DNA from: Bacillus sp. ISL-55
GTDB lineage: Bacteria > Bacillota > Bacilli > Bacillales > Cytobacillaceae
NCBI RefSeq assembly: GCF_018613155.1
Contig: NZ_JAGGQU010000001.1
Span: 63,848 to 127,847, forward strand
DNA: 64,000 nt
Reading direction: 5' to 3'
A program made the translations under genes and the position numbers. Of the stretch, positions 55,064-63,622 are shown piece by piece. Every line of letters begins with the position of its first letter. The stretch's first letter is position 1. The notes under the pieces were generated by a model. That model made no database searches. It had not been told where the DNA came from and saw nothing but the letters and a program-made list of their open reading frames with translations.

Positions 55064-55631
55064 ACTGTCCACAAGCTACAAAATGTCTAATAACCACAGC
55101 TTCCTGGACATTTTGAAAGTGCACAAGCACCAAAATGTCTAATAAAAATAGTTTCCTGGACATTTGAAAAGTGCACAAGTTCCAAAATGTCTAATAACCA
55201 CAGCTTCCTGGACATTTTGAAAGTGCACAAGCTACAAAATGTCTAATAAACCCAGTTTCCTGGACATTTTGAAAGTCCACAAGCTCCAAAATGTCTAATA
55301 ACCACAGCTTCCTGGACATTTTGAGAGTGCACAAGCTTCAAAATGTCTAATAAACCCAGCTTCCTGGACATTTTGAAAGTGTACAAGCTACAAAATGTCT
55401 AATAAACACAGTTTCCTGGACATTTTGAAGGCCCACAAGCACCAAAATGTCTAATAAAACCAGCTTCCTGGACATTTTGAAAGTGCACAAGCTACAAAAT
55501 GTCTAATAAACACAGTTTCCTGGACATTTTGAAGGCCCACAAGCACCAAAATGTCTAATAAAACCAGCCTTCCTCGACATTTTGACTGAACACGCGGCCT
55601 GAAATGTCTATTAAGTTCAGTTAGACATTTG
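55064..55631. repeat. Tandem palindromic array 2: ten exact 52-bp units plus degenerate ends
   Basis: Units start at 55079, 55131, 55183, 55235, 55287, 55339, 55391, 55443, 55495, 55547, all 52 bp apart; these are followed by a degenerate unit at about 55599-55631. Module: CAAAATGTC - 19 nt - GACATTTTG (9 perfect pairs in most units) plus a 15-nt linker, usually AAAGTGCACAAGCTA. Variants in loop and linker are distributed non-randomly: units 8-9 match units 10-11 as a 104-bp higher-order repeat. A partial linker (CCACAAGCTA) precedes unit 1. Not coding. With the dapA terminator and the rnjB promoter it accounts for most of the 868-bp dapA-rnjB gap. Confidence 0.97.
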
Positions 55632-55746
55632 GCCACCTTCCTGACCTCAGGATGTTTGATAAACACTTATGCTGGTTCTAATGGATAAAAGCAGATTAAT
55701 GAAAAAACCGGGTTCTGTCACCTAGAAAATCCCTTAGGATATTAAG

Positions 55747-55776
55747 TTGTCAATATTTTCTGTCATCAAGTATAAT
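55747..55776 (+). promoter_or_regulatory. Probable rnjB promoter
   Basis: TTGTCA (55747-55752), 18 bp, TATAAT (55771-55776). Start of transcription near 55783, about 45 nt before the rnjB start. 55632-55746 holds nothing recognisable. Confidence 0.7.
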
Positions 55777-55827
55777 GTTATTAATTGGTCACGGTCGGAG
55801 ATATAACAACATAGGAGGAGCGGAGAA

Positions 55828-57498
55828 TTGAATACGAAGAAAAATGAAAATATAAAAATCATTGCACTTGGTGGAGTAGGGGAAATCGGCAAGAATATGT
55901 ACGTCACCGAAGTGGACGGTGATATTTTTGTGGTTGATGCAGGGTTAATGTTCCCCGAAGATGAGATGCTGGGGATCGATATTGTCATTCCCGATTTTTC
56001 CTATTTAACTTCTAATAGTGAAAGGGTAAAGGCGATTCTACTGACGCATGGGCATGAAGACCACATTGGCGCATTAACTTATGTTTTGAGAAAAATAAGT
56101 GTTCCTGTTTATGGAACTAAGCTTACCATTGCCCTTGCAAAGGAGAAGATGAAGGAACAGGAATTTTGTGGTTCGGTTGATTTTCATGACATCAATGCAG
56201 ATACTGTCTTGAATTTCGAAAGTGTTTCTGTTTCATTTTTCAAGACCAATCACAGCATCCCTGATTCAGTTGGCATCAGCATCAATACCTCAGAAGGAGC
56301 AATCGTACATACAGGTGATTTTAAATTCGATCAGGCTGCTGGCCCGCTATACAAACCCGAAATTGGCAAGATGGCCGCAATTGGTGAAAAAGGAGTTCTC
56401 TGCCTGCTTTCTGACAGTACAGAGGCGGAGAGCCCGGGATATACTCCATCTGAATCAACCGTTGTTTCTGAGTTGTCTAATGTATTTCATAATGCACAGG
56501 GCAGAATCATTGCTGCCTGCTTCGCTTCTGATCTAAACAGAATCCAGCATCTCTTTGACAGTGCCGCGGCAAATGCCCGTAAGGTAGCTGTGGCAGGAAA
56601 AAGCCTGAAACGTGTTTATGATCTGGCATTACAACTTGGCTACATACAGGTTGAAAAGGACTTGATTATTTCGGTAAATGATTTGGAGAACTATGAAGAT
56701 AATCAGGTAGTTATTTTAACCACGGGAAATCAGGGCGAGCCAATTGAAGCCCTTCAAAAAATGGCTAAACAAGTGCATCCCCAGGTAAATATCCAGGAAG
56801 GGGACACTGTCTTGTTTGCAGCATCCCCATTAAGGGGAAGTGAAGTATTTATTTTTAAGACAATGGATATGCTTTACCGAGCCGGAGCAAACGTAGTATC
56901 AAGCAAAAAAAGTGTTCAGGTTTCAAGCCATGGAAGCCAGGAAGAACTGAAATTCATGATTAATTTAATGAACCCGAAATTCTTCATTCCTGTTCATGGT
57001 GAACACAAAATGCTTAAGGCCCACAAAAAGTTAGCGCAGTCTTGCGGAATTTTGGAAGAGAATATTTACATCCCGGACCGCGGTGACGTTATTGACATTT
57101 CTGGCGGAAAACTAAAGTCCACAGAGAAGGTGCCGGCAGGGAATATATTGATTGATGGAATCGGAGTAGGAGATGTAGGCAATATTGTTCTCCGCGACCG
57201 CAGGCTGCTCTCGCAGGACGGTGTTTTAATTGTAGTCGTCACACTGAATAAAGCAGACAGAAAGATTGCAGCCGGCCCGGAAATTATATCCCGCGGATTC
57301 GTCTATGTACGAGAATCAGAAAAGCTGATGGCTGATTCAATCACCCTGGTAAAAGAAGTCGTAGAGAAAAATACAAATAAAGAGCCATTCGATTGGAACA
57401 GTCTAAAACAGGATATACGTGATTCACTGAGCCAATACTTATATGAAAAAACAAAACGCCGCCCAATGATCATGCCGATCATAATGGAAGTTAAATAA
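55828..57498 (+). CDS. rnjB: Ribonuclease J (RnjB position)
   Basis: 556 residues, TTG start after AGGAGGAGCGGAG. Metallo-beta-lactamase/beta-CASP fold: IIALGGVGEIGKNMYVTEVD, the metal motif H74-G-H76-E-D78-H79, HTGDFKFDQ, SQEELKFMINLMNPKFFIPV, and FVYVRESEKLM. By locus it is RnjB (RNase J2). B. subtilis RnjB has a degenerate motif here (HGHDEN as I recall), whereas this protein has the complete HxHxDH. 5' exo/endoribonuclease in mRNA turnover. Confidence 0.94.
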   Translation: MNTKKNENIKIIALGGVGEIGKNMYVTEVDGDIFVVDAGLMFPEDEMLGIDIVIPDFSYLTSNSERVKAILLTHGHEDHIGALTYVLRKISVPVYGTKLTIALAKEKMKEQEFCGSVDFHDINADTVLNFESVSVSFFKTNHSIPDSVGISINTSEGAIVHTGDFKFDQAAGPLYKPEIGKMAAIGEKGVLCLLSDSTEAESPGYTPSESTVVSELSNVFHNAQGRIIAACFASDLNRIQHLFDSAAANARKVAVAGKSLKRVYDLALQLGYIQVEKDLIISVNDLENYEDNQVVILTTGNQGEPIEALQKMAKQVHPQVNIQEGDTVLFAASPLRGSEVFIFKTMDMLYRAGANVVSSKKSVQVSSHGSQEELKFMINLMNPKFFIPVHGEHKMLKAHKKLAQSCGILEENIYIPDRGDVIDISGGKLKSTEKVPAGNILIDGIGVGDVGNIVLRDRRLLSQDGVLIVVVTLNKADRKIAAGPEIISRGFVYVRESEKLMADSITLVKEVVEKNTNKEPFDWNSLKQDIRDSLSQYLYEKTKRRPMIMPIIMEVK

Positions 57499-57507
57499 GC
57501 ACGATAA

Positions 57508-57536
57508 AGTACTGGCTCAAGGCCAGTGCTTTTTGT
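57508..57536 (+). terminator. Terminator after rnjB
   Basis: AGTACTGGC / GCCAGTGCT (57508-57530) with one G-U and one A-C-like mismatch, 5-nt loop, then TTTTG and T7. Confidence 0.85.
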
Positions 57537-57620
57537 TTTTTTATTTTTATGTCACTTAGCGCTCTGGAATGAAATTGAAGATGATGTTCATACTAAAATT
57601 ATCATGCCTGAAGGGAGCAT

Positions 57621-58367
57621 ATGAATATGAATAAATTCAGTTCGGAAAACCAGGAAGGTCAGCAAGGGGATAAGGAAAACAAACCATCGGGCCTTCTTGA
57701 GAAAATCCAACAGCTTGGTCAGACGAATGTTCCCCAGCTGTCTCAAGATTCAAAAATTCATTGTTTGACGATTGTCGGTCAAATCGAAGGGCATATGCAG
57801 CTTCCGCCTCATAATAAAACGACAAAATATGAGCATTTGATTCCGCAGCTTGTTGCAATTGAACAAAACCAGAATATTGAAGGATTGCTTGTCATTCTTA
57901 ATACTGTTGGCGGGGATGTGGAAGCAGGGCTGGCAATCTCGGAAATGCTGGCATCACTTTCGAAGCCAACCGTTTCTATCGTACTTGGCGGCGGTCATTC
58001 CATCGGAGTGCCTATAGCAGTTTCCTGTGATTATTCGTTTATTGCCGAGACTGCGACAATGACAATTCATCCAGTCAGGTTGACTGGACTCGTCATCGGT
58101 GTTCCGCAAACATTTGAATATCTCGATAAAATGCAGGATAGAGTTATTAACTTTGTTACGAAGCATTCCAATATAACTGAAGAGACATTCAAAGAGTTGA
58201 TGTTTGCCAAAGGCAACCTGACAAGGGACATCGGAACGAATGTTGTCGGCCTTGATGCAGTTGAGACTGGTCTGATCCATGAAGTCGGCGGAATAGGGCA
58301 GGCGATGAAAAAATTAAATGAATTAATCGATATAAATAAACGAGAGTCAGAAGTGATTGTACAATGA
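57621..58367 (+). CDS. tepA: TepA, ClpP-like serine protease family protein
   Basis: 248 residues (start ATG 57621; ATG 57627 also in frame). ClpP/crotonase-type fold: [20 protein letters not shown], nucleophile Ser in [13 protein letters not shown] (about 126), His in [12 protein letters not shown]-terminal 45 residues polar. Reported in B. subtilis as translocation-enhancing protein and more recently in spore physiology; substrate unknown. Its last codons overlap ylzJ (ATGA). Confidence 0.93.
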   Translation: MNMNKFSSENQEGQQGDKENKPSGLLEKIQQLGQTNVPQLSQDSKIHCLTIVGQIEGHMQLPPHNKTTKYEHLIPQLVAIEQNQNIEGLLVILNTVGGDVEAGLAISEMLASLSKPTVSIVLGGGHSIGVPIAVSCDYSFIAETATMTIHPVRLTGLVIGVPQTFEYLDKMQDRVINFVTKHSNITEETFKELMFAKGNLTRDIGTNVVGLDAVETGLIHEVGGIGQAMKKLNELIDINKRESEVIVQ

Positions 58368-58576
58368 TCCTTTATACTATGATGCCGCATGAACAGGTTT
58401 TTCCGCCGAGTGAAGAGGGAGCCGTTAACCAGGTCATGATCAGCTATAATGGAATCCCTATCATGGCTGAATATACAGAGAATCACGAGTACCGGGTAGT
58501 CAGGGTAATGAGTACAGACCCAAACCATTATATGGAGCAATCCTGTTTGCCTGGTTCTACCATTACTCTTTCTTAA
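58364..58576 (+). CDS. ylzJ: YlzJ-like small protein
   Basis: 70 residues: [48 protein letters not shown]. Matches the YlzJ-like family found between tepA and spoIIIE in bacilli. Function unknown. ATGA overlap with tepA suggests coupling. Confidence 0.9.
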   Translation: MILYTMMPHEQVFPPSEEGAVNQVMISYNGIPIMAEYTENHEYRVVRVMSTDPNHYMEQSCLPGSTITLS

Positions 58577-58694
58577 GTACTCATTGCGCGATATGATTTA
58601 ATAGAAAACCTTTTACCACGACCAGAGCACCCAGTGAAATAGCATCGCCCCTATCTATTATAAAAAACGATTGTGCCGATTCTACTGGCAAATA

Positions 58695-58745
58695 TGATAT
58701 AATATGGTTACACTAAAGCATTGGCAGCCGAATAGGGCTGCTTTT
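58695..58745 (+). promoter_or_regulatory. spoIIIE promoter (extended -10) and leader hairpin
   Basis: TGATATAAT (58695-58703) is an extended -10 with no good -35. About 20 nt downstream GCAGCC/GGCTGC (58724-58741) is followed by TTTTATT, a terminator-like hairpin within the leader. 58577-58694 shows no gene. Confidence 0.55.
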
Positions 58746-58818
58746 ATTCTTACTGCAGTTTGAGAACAGGACTCTTTGCTTATGCTGATAGTGAAGCTAA
58801 AAATATTCAGGTGATAAA

Positions 58819-61155
58819 ATGGCCAAAAAGAAAAGACGGCAATCGAGAAAGAAGAGTACATTGAAAACAACAGTTCAATATGAACTTGCCGGGTTAGCAC
58901 TGCTCGCGTTGGCCATCATAGCGATGGCGGATTTGGGTGCTGTAGGAAGGGCGGTCGTAATGTTTTTCCGCTTTTTCTTCGGGGAATGGTATATGCTCAG
59001 TCTGGTAGGACTGGTCGTGTTCAGTATTTACATTATGTGGAAACGCAGTCTCCCGTTTATATTCCATACCAAATTGCTTGGTACATATCTGATTGTTGGT
59101 GCAATCTTGTTATTAAGTCATGTGACGTTATTCGAACTATTATCCAATGGAGGTAAGTTTGAGGATCCTAGTGTCATTAAAAATACTTTTGAGCTATATG
59201 TCATGGAAGCAAAAGGAGAGACAAGCACGACCGACCTCGGAGGCGGGATGATCGGCGCTGTGATGTTTGCGCTGTTTTACTTTTTGTTTGATGCAGCAGG
59301 ATCTCAATTGATTGCTTTTCTTCTGATCATCATTGGAGGTATTCTCGTTACAGGGAAGACCTTTAGTGAAGTTGCGGGGAAAATACTTACACCGATTGGC
59401 AGTTTTATCAAAGGCCAGTGGATTTCATTTATTGATGATCTAAAGCAGTGGAAGGAAGATCAACAGCATAAAAAGGAAGCCAAGAAGCTCGAAGCGAAAC
59501 AGGCAAAAACTGAGAGCAAACAGGCAGATAAACAGGAATCATCTGTTGAAAAAATAATTGACCTTAACCCGGAGCCCGCTCCAGAGCCAATCATCTCCAG
59601 CTTTGCGGAGCGAGCCTATACAAACCCGGCTGAAGCACAACCATGGCAGCCGGAGAAGCAGGCAAAACCTGCAAATGACAAAGAAGATGACGGGGAAGCA
59701 TTGGCACAGCCCATTACTTTTACCGAGGTAGAGAATACCTCCTATGAGCTCCCGCCGATAGACATATTGAAGCTGCCGAATAAAACCGACCAGAGTGGAG
59801 AATACGAAATGATCCATGCCAATGCGGCCAAGCTTGAACGTACATTCCACAGCTTTGGCGTAAAGGCAAGGGTTACCCAGGTGCATCTTGGTCCTGCTGT
59901 TACGAAATATGAAGTGCACCCCGACGTCGGTGTCAAGGTTAGCAGAATTGTAAGTCTGAACGATGATCTGGCACTGGCTTTGGCTGCGAAGGATATCAGG
60001 ATCGAAGCGCCTATACCAGGAAAATCAGCCATTGGAATAGAGGTTCCTAATTCTGAGGTGGCAGTGGTTTCTTTACGGGAAGTTATTGATTCAAAACAGC
60101 ACAACAAACCTGGGGCAAAACTCCAAATTGGTTTAGGACGCGATATTACCGGTGAAGCAGTGCTTGCAGAATTGAATAAAATGCCCCACCTTCTTGTTGC
60201 TGGTGCTACAGGAAGCGGCAAGAGTGTATGTATTAATGGCATTATCACTAGTATTCTCATGAAGGCAAAGCCTCATGAAGTCAAACTGATGATGATTGAT
60301 CCGAAAATGGTAGAGTTGAATGTTTATAACGGAGTTCCACATCTGCTGGCTCCTGTCGTCACCGATGCTAAGAAAGCATCCCAGGCACTGAAAAAAGTGG
60401 TCAGTGAGATGGAAAGGCGCTATGAGCTCTTCTCACACACTGGTACAAGGAACATAGAAGGCTACAATGAATATATTAAGAGGTATAATAGCGAGGAAGA
60501 AGCAAAACAGCCTCTGCTTCCATTCATTGTCGTTATTGTGGACGAGCTAGCTGACTTAATGATGGTCGCATCTTCGGATGTTGAAGATTCAATTACCAGA
60601 CTCGCTCAGATGGCACGAGCTGCGGGAATCCACCTGATCATTGCAACGCAGAGACCATCTGTTGATGTCATTACAGGGGTAATCAAAGCAAATATTCCGT
60701 CAAGAATTGCATTTGCCGTTTCTTCGATGACAGACTCACGGACGATTCTCGATATGGGCGGCGCTGAAAAGCTGCTGGGAAGAGGAGATATGCTGTTCCT
60801 GCCGGTCGGTGCATCCAAGCCTGTCAGGGTGCAGGGAGCTTTCTTATCGGATGAAGAGGTTGAAGAGGTTGTAAACTTCGTCATTGGCCAACAAAAGGCA
60901 CAGTATCAGGAGGAAATGATTCCAGAGGATATACCTGAGAACACGTCTGAGGTTGAAGATGAATTGTATGGTGATGCTGTAGACCTTGTGGTGGAAATGC
61001 AAACAGCTTCTGTATCCATGCTGCAAAGGAGATTCAGGATAGGATATTCACGCGCGGCAAGGCTGATTGATGAAATGGAGCTGCGCGGTGTCGTTGGTCC
61101 TTATGAAGGAAGTAAACCAAGGACCGTCCTGGTGGCTAAGTCAGAAGAGGCATAA
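58819..61155 (+). CDS. spoIIIE: SpoIIIE/FtsK DNA translocase
   Basis: 778 residues. Four N-terminal membrane helices (about 20-190), charged Lys/Gln/Glu linker (about 200-310), alpha/beta RecA-like motor with Walker [10 protein letters not shown] (about 462) and Walker [12 protein letters not shown], and a C-terminal winged-helix gamma domain ([20 protein letters not shown]) that reads DNA orientation sequences. Pumps the chromosome into the forespore. GGTGATAAA ribosome site. Neighbours tepA/ylzJ and ymfC match B. subtilis. Confidence 0.97.
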   Translation: MAKKKRRQSRKKSTLKTTVQYELAGLALLALAIIAMADLGAVGRAVVMFFRFFFGEWYMLSLVGLVVFSIYIMWKRSLPFIFHTKLLGTYLIVGAILLLSHVTLFELLSNGGKFEDPSVIKNTFELYVMEAKGETSTTDLGGGMIGAVMFALFYFLFDAAGSQLIAFLLIIIGGILVTGKTFSEVAGKILTPIGSFIKGQWISFIDDLKQWKEDQQHKKEAKKLEAKQAKTESKQADKQESSVEKIIDLNPEPAPEPIISSFAERAYTNPAEAQPWQPEKQAKPANDKEDDGEALAQPITFTEVENTSYELPPIDILKLPNKTDQSGEYEMIHANAAKLERTFHSFGVKARVTQVHLGPAVTKYEVHPDVGVKVSRIVSLNDDLALALAAKDIRIEAPIPGKSAIGIEVPNSEVAVVSLREVIDSKQHNKPGAKLQIGLGRDITGEAVLAELNKMPHLLVAGATGSGKSVCINGIITSILMKAKPHEVKLMMIDPKMVELNVYNGVPHLLAPVVTDAKKASQALKKVVSEMERRYELFSHTGTRNIEGYNEYIKRYNSEEEAKQPLLPFIVVIVDELADLMMVASSDVEDSITRLAQMARAAGIHLIIATQRPSVDVITGVIKANIPSRIAFAVSSMTDSRTILDMGGAEKLLGRGDMLFLPVGASKPVRVQGAFLSDEEVEEVVNFVIGQQKAQYQEEMIPEDIPENTSEVEDELYGDAVDLVVEMQTASVSMLQRRFRIGYSRAARLIDEMELRGVVGPYEGSKPRTVLVAKSEEA

Positions 61156-61175
61156 AATCAATACTTGAAACGAGT

Positions 61176-61208
61176 CAAAAGCCGGATGGTCACATCCGGC
61201 TTTTGCTT
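61176..61208 (+). terminator. Terminator after spoIIIE
   Basis: CAAAAGCCGGAT / ATCCGGCTTTTG (61176-61205), 12 perfect pairs with a 6-nt loop. 61209-61384 shows an AT-rich stretch without a gene; ATTGTC/GACAAT at about 61301-61323 is a weak palindrome. Confidence 0.92.
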
Positions 61209-61384
61209 TTGATATAGTAAATACCTCCTATTGGAGAAATAATTATGTCATACTATTAAAACCGCTTACAAATTACTATTATATCAAAAATATAGGTTTA
61301 TTGTCCCGGAAAAAGTGACAATTTTGGTTATTCTAGCTTTTTTCGACAAATTGTTGAAACACTATTTATTTATGCCTGAAAAAG

Positions 61385-61393
61385 TGTTATAGT
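61385..61393 (+). promoter_or_regulatory. Candidate ymfC promoter
   Basis: Extended -10 TGTTATAGT (61385-61393); the -35 region (TTTATT at 61365) is weak. Confidence 0.45.
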
Positions 61394-61417
61394 ATTTTCG
61401 ATTAGTAGGAATGCTAT

Positions 61418-61435
61418 ACATCAGATGTCTGATGT
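61418..61435 (+). promoter_or_regulatory. Palindromic operator, probably for YmfC
   Basis: ACATCAGATGTCTGATGT: perfect 8-bp arms ACATCAGA/TCTGATGT around a 2-bp centre, between the -10 and the GntR-family gene. Typical position for autorepression by a dimeric GntR protein. Confidence 0.7.
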
Positions 61436-61462
61436 CTTGAGCAAAGGTTGGAGGAACGCCTC

Positions 61463-62188
61463 ATGTCGATCAAGTCAGATAACCGGCACCTGTATTTACA
61501 AGTAATCGATCACCTGAAGCAAGATATTCAAAAAGGTATATATAAAGAAAGAGAGAAATTGCCTTCTGAATTCGATCTTGCCAAACAACTTGGAGTTAGC
61601 AGAGCGACTCTCCGCGAAGCATTGCGAATCCTTGAAGAAGAAAACGTCATTGTTCGCAGGCATGGTGTAGGAACCTTTGTCAACGCCAAACCATTGTTTG
61701 AGTCAGGCATTGAACAGCTTAACAGCGTGACGGGCATGATTGAGCAGGCAGGGATGAAGCCTGGTACAATCTTCTTAAACTCAACGACTACTGGGCCAAC
61801 CGAAGAAGATATTCGTCGTTTTTCATGCGCGCTTGATGATGAAATCACTCTCGTCGAAAGGGTCAGAACTGCAAACGGGGAACCTGTTGTCTATTGTCTG
61901 GACAAGATTCCTGCAAGCATCCTGCCGGAAGATACTTCTTTTGAAGATGAATCATTGCTTCATCTTCTTGAGGTCAAATCAAACCGGAAGGTCACATATG
62001 CAGTGGCCCAAATCGAGCCAATCGGCTACCATGAGAAGATTTCACCCATCCTTGAATGCGAGCCGGAAACAGCGCTGCTTGTATTGAAGCAGATGCATTT
62101 CGATGATAACGATGTTCCAATTCTTTATTCGGTGAATTACTTTAAAGCCGACAAGTTCAGTTTTCATGTCCTTAGAAGAAGAATTTAA
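61463..62188 (+). CDS. ymfC: GntR/HutC-family transcription regulator YmfC
   Basis: 241 residues from the ATG at 61463 (GGAGG 8 nt upstream). N-terminal winged helix ([60 protein letters not shown]) and C-terminal UTRA effector domain (about 95-240). The palindrome 28 nt upstream suggests autoregulation. In the same direction, 87 bp downstream, lies the BMP lipoprotein gene, so a purine nucleoside-related effector is a reasonable guess but unproved. Confidence 0.9.
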   Translation: MSIKSDNRHLYLQVIDHLKQDIQKGIYKEREKLPSEFDLAKQLGVSRATLREALRILEEENVIVRRHGVGTFVNAKPLFESGIEQLNSVTGMIEQAGMKPGTIFLNSTTTGPTEEDIRRFSCALDDEITLVERVRTANGEPVVYCLDKIPASILPEDTSFEDESLLHLLEVKSNRKVTYAVAQIEPIGYHEKISPILECEPETALLVLKQMHFDDNDVPILYSVNYFKADKFSFHVLRRRI

Positions 62189-62275
62189 CTTTTTTTAATG
62201 AAATGAAAACGCTAACTGATTGGTTTTTCAGAACATTCCTGCGAAATCACAAACATTCTCTGGGGGGTACAAACC

Positions 62276-63370
62276 TTGAAAAAGCGTAAATTTGGTTTGG
62301 TAATGTCATTGCTTTTAGCGGCAGGTACAATGTTGGCAGGTTGCGGAAGTGACGAAGGCGACAGTTCTAAGGGCAAGGAGTCAGACTTAAGAGTTGGTAT
62401 GGTTACTGACGCAGGTACGATTGATGACAAATCTTTCAACCAGGGCACTTGGGAAGGAATCCTGAAGGCTGAGGAAGATCTTGGAGTTAAGACAAAGTAC
62501 CTTAAGCCAGCTGGAACGACTGAAGCAGAATACTTAAAAGAAATCGGTAACTTATATGATGCAGAATATAAGTTTATCATTACACCGGGCTTTAAATTTG
62601 AAACAGCAGTTTTCCAAGCCCAAGATAAATATGAAGATGCTAAATTCGTCATCATTGACGGAAACCCACACAATGGCGACTATAATCCAGTAGTAAAAGA
62701 CAACACTGTTGCAGTATTCTTTGCTGAGCATGAGTCTGGATTCCTTGCTGGTGTTGCTGCAGCGGTTGAATTGAAGGAAGGCGAAGCTGGATTCATCGGC
62801 GGTATGGAAATTCCAGCAGTACAAAAGTTCAACTGGGGCTTCCAGCAAGGACTTAAGTATGCAAATGAAAATCTTGACACTAATGTAACAATGAAAGCTG
62901 AGAACGTTGTATATCAAGGTTCATTCGACAACGCAGCTGCTGGTGGACAAATCGCGGCTCAATTCTATGACCGTGGCGTAGATGTCATCTTCACTGCTGC
63001 AGGTGGTGTTGGTGTTGGAGCGATCAACGAAGCTAAGAACCGTGCGAAGGCTGGAGATAATGTCTGGATCGTTGGTGTTGACGTTGACCAGTTTGAAGAT
63101 GGTAAGTACGATGGCGACAAGTCAGTTATCTTGACTTCAGCAATGAAGAAGCTTGACCAGGTTGCTTTCGACATGGTACAAGCTGAGATTGACGGCGAAT
63201 TCCCAGGCGGAAAAACAATGATTTTCGATGCTAAGAACGATGGTATTGGTCTTCCTGAGAAGAACCCTAACCTAAGCGAAGAAACTACTGGCAAGGTAAA
63301 GGAAGCTTACGAAAAGATCAAATCTGAAGAAATCAAGGTCTCTGCTGAACAAGGAGATTTATTCAAGTAA
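62276..63370 (+). CDS. BMP-family nucleoside-binding lipoprotein
   Basis: 364 residues from TTG at 62276 (GGGGGG upstream). Lipoprotein signal peptide with lipobox LAGC and lipidated C23, then a Ser/Asp/Lys linker and BmpA/PnrA domain: GMVTDAGTIDDKSFNQGTWE, FKFETAVFQAQDKYEDAKFV, GGMEIPAVQKFNWGFQQGLK, FTAAGGVGVGAINEAK, VGVDVDQFEDGKYDG. Similar to B. subtilis NupN (YufN), the guanosine-type binding protein of NupNOPQ. The partial ATPase gene after it supports an ABC importer. Codon use suggests high expression. Confidence 0.92.
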   Translation: MKKRKFGLVMSLLLAAGTMLAGCGSDEGDSSKGKESDLRVGMVTDAGTIDDKSFNQGTWEGILKAEEDLGVKTKYLKPAGTTEAEYLKEIGNLYDAEYKFIITPGFKFETAVFQAQDKYEDAKFVIIDGNPHNGDYNPVVKDNTVAVFFAEHESGFLAGVAAAVELKEGEAGFIGGMEIPAVQKFNWGFQQGLKYANENLDTNVTMKAENVVYQGSFDNAAAGGQIAAQFYDRGVDVIFTAAGGVGVGAINEAKNRAKAGDNVWIVGVDVDQFEDGKYDGDKSVILTSAMKKLDQVAFDMVQAEIDGEFPGGKTMIFDAKNDGIGLPEKNPNLSEETTGKVKEAYEKIKSEEIKVSAEQGDLFK

Positions 63371-63377
63371 AAAAGTG

Positions 63378-63410
63378 CAAAAGAGACGGTCTCTTCCGTC
63401 TCTTTTGTCT
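63378..63410 (+). terminator. Terminator after the BMP lipoprotein gene
   Basis: CAAAAGAGACGG / CCGTCTCTTTTG (63378-63407), 12 perfect pairs, 6-nt loop. Binding protein and ATPase expression may thus be set at different levels. Confidence 0.9.
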
Positions 63411-63455
63411 ATCAAACTCAAAACGGAAAATATTTGAAATTGTATTTCCGCTTCG

Positions 63456-63588
63456 ATAAAGAAATGTACAGCTCCAGAGCCTGGCTTCCAATCGATCGGC
63501 CTTCCAAAGGATTTGTTTTTTCTCACTTCCCCTTGGTATCCTGGCCTATTCTTGTGAAGCTGACCAAGGCGCTTACGCTATTCTTAAT
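63456..63588 (+). repeat. Dispersed palindrome-rich element (copy B)
   Basis: About 133 bp, opening ATAAAGAAA (63456-63464) and ending TATTCTTAAT (63579-63588). Includes GTACAGCTCCAGAGCCTGGC (63466-63485), which agrees with the minus strand of copy A (46121-46140) at 17 of 20 positions, and the inverted repeat CCTTGGT/ACCAAGG (63531-63537, 63563-63569). Looks like a longer relative of copy A in opposite orientation. No gene in 63411-63622. Confidence 0.5.
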
Positions 63589-63622
63589 AGGTATAGAGTC
63601 TAATACAAAGGTGAGTGCTACT

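Noticed and set aside
55079-55598. CRISPR array
   Set aside because: Same reason: linkers are nearly identical between units, not unique spacers, and there are no cas genes.
55451-55666. Small minus-strand reading frame in array 2
   Set aside because: It runs through 52-bp repeats, which shift frame every unit; no ribosome site or family resemblance.
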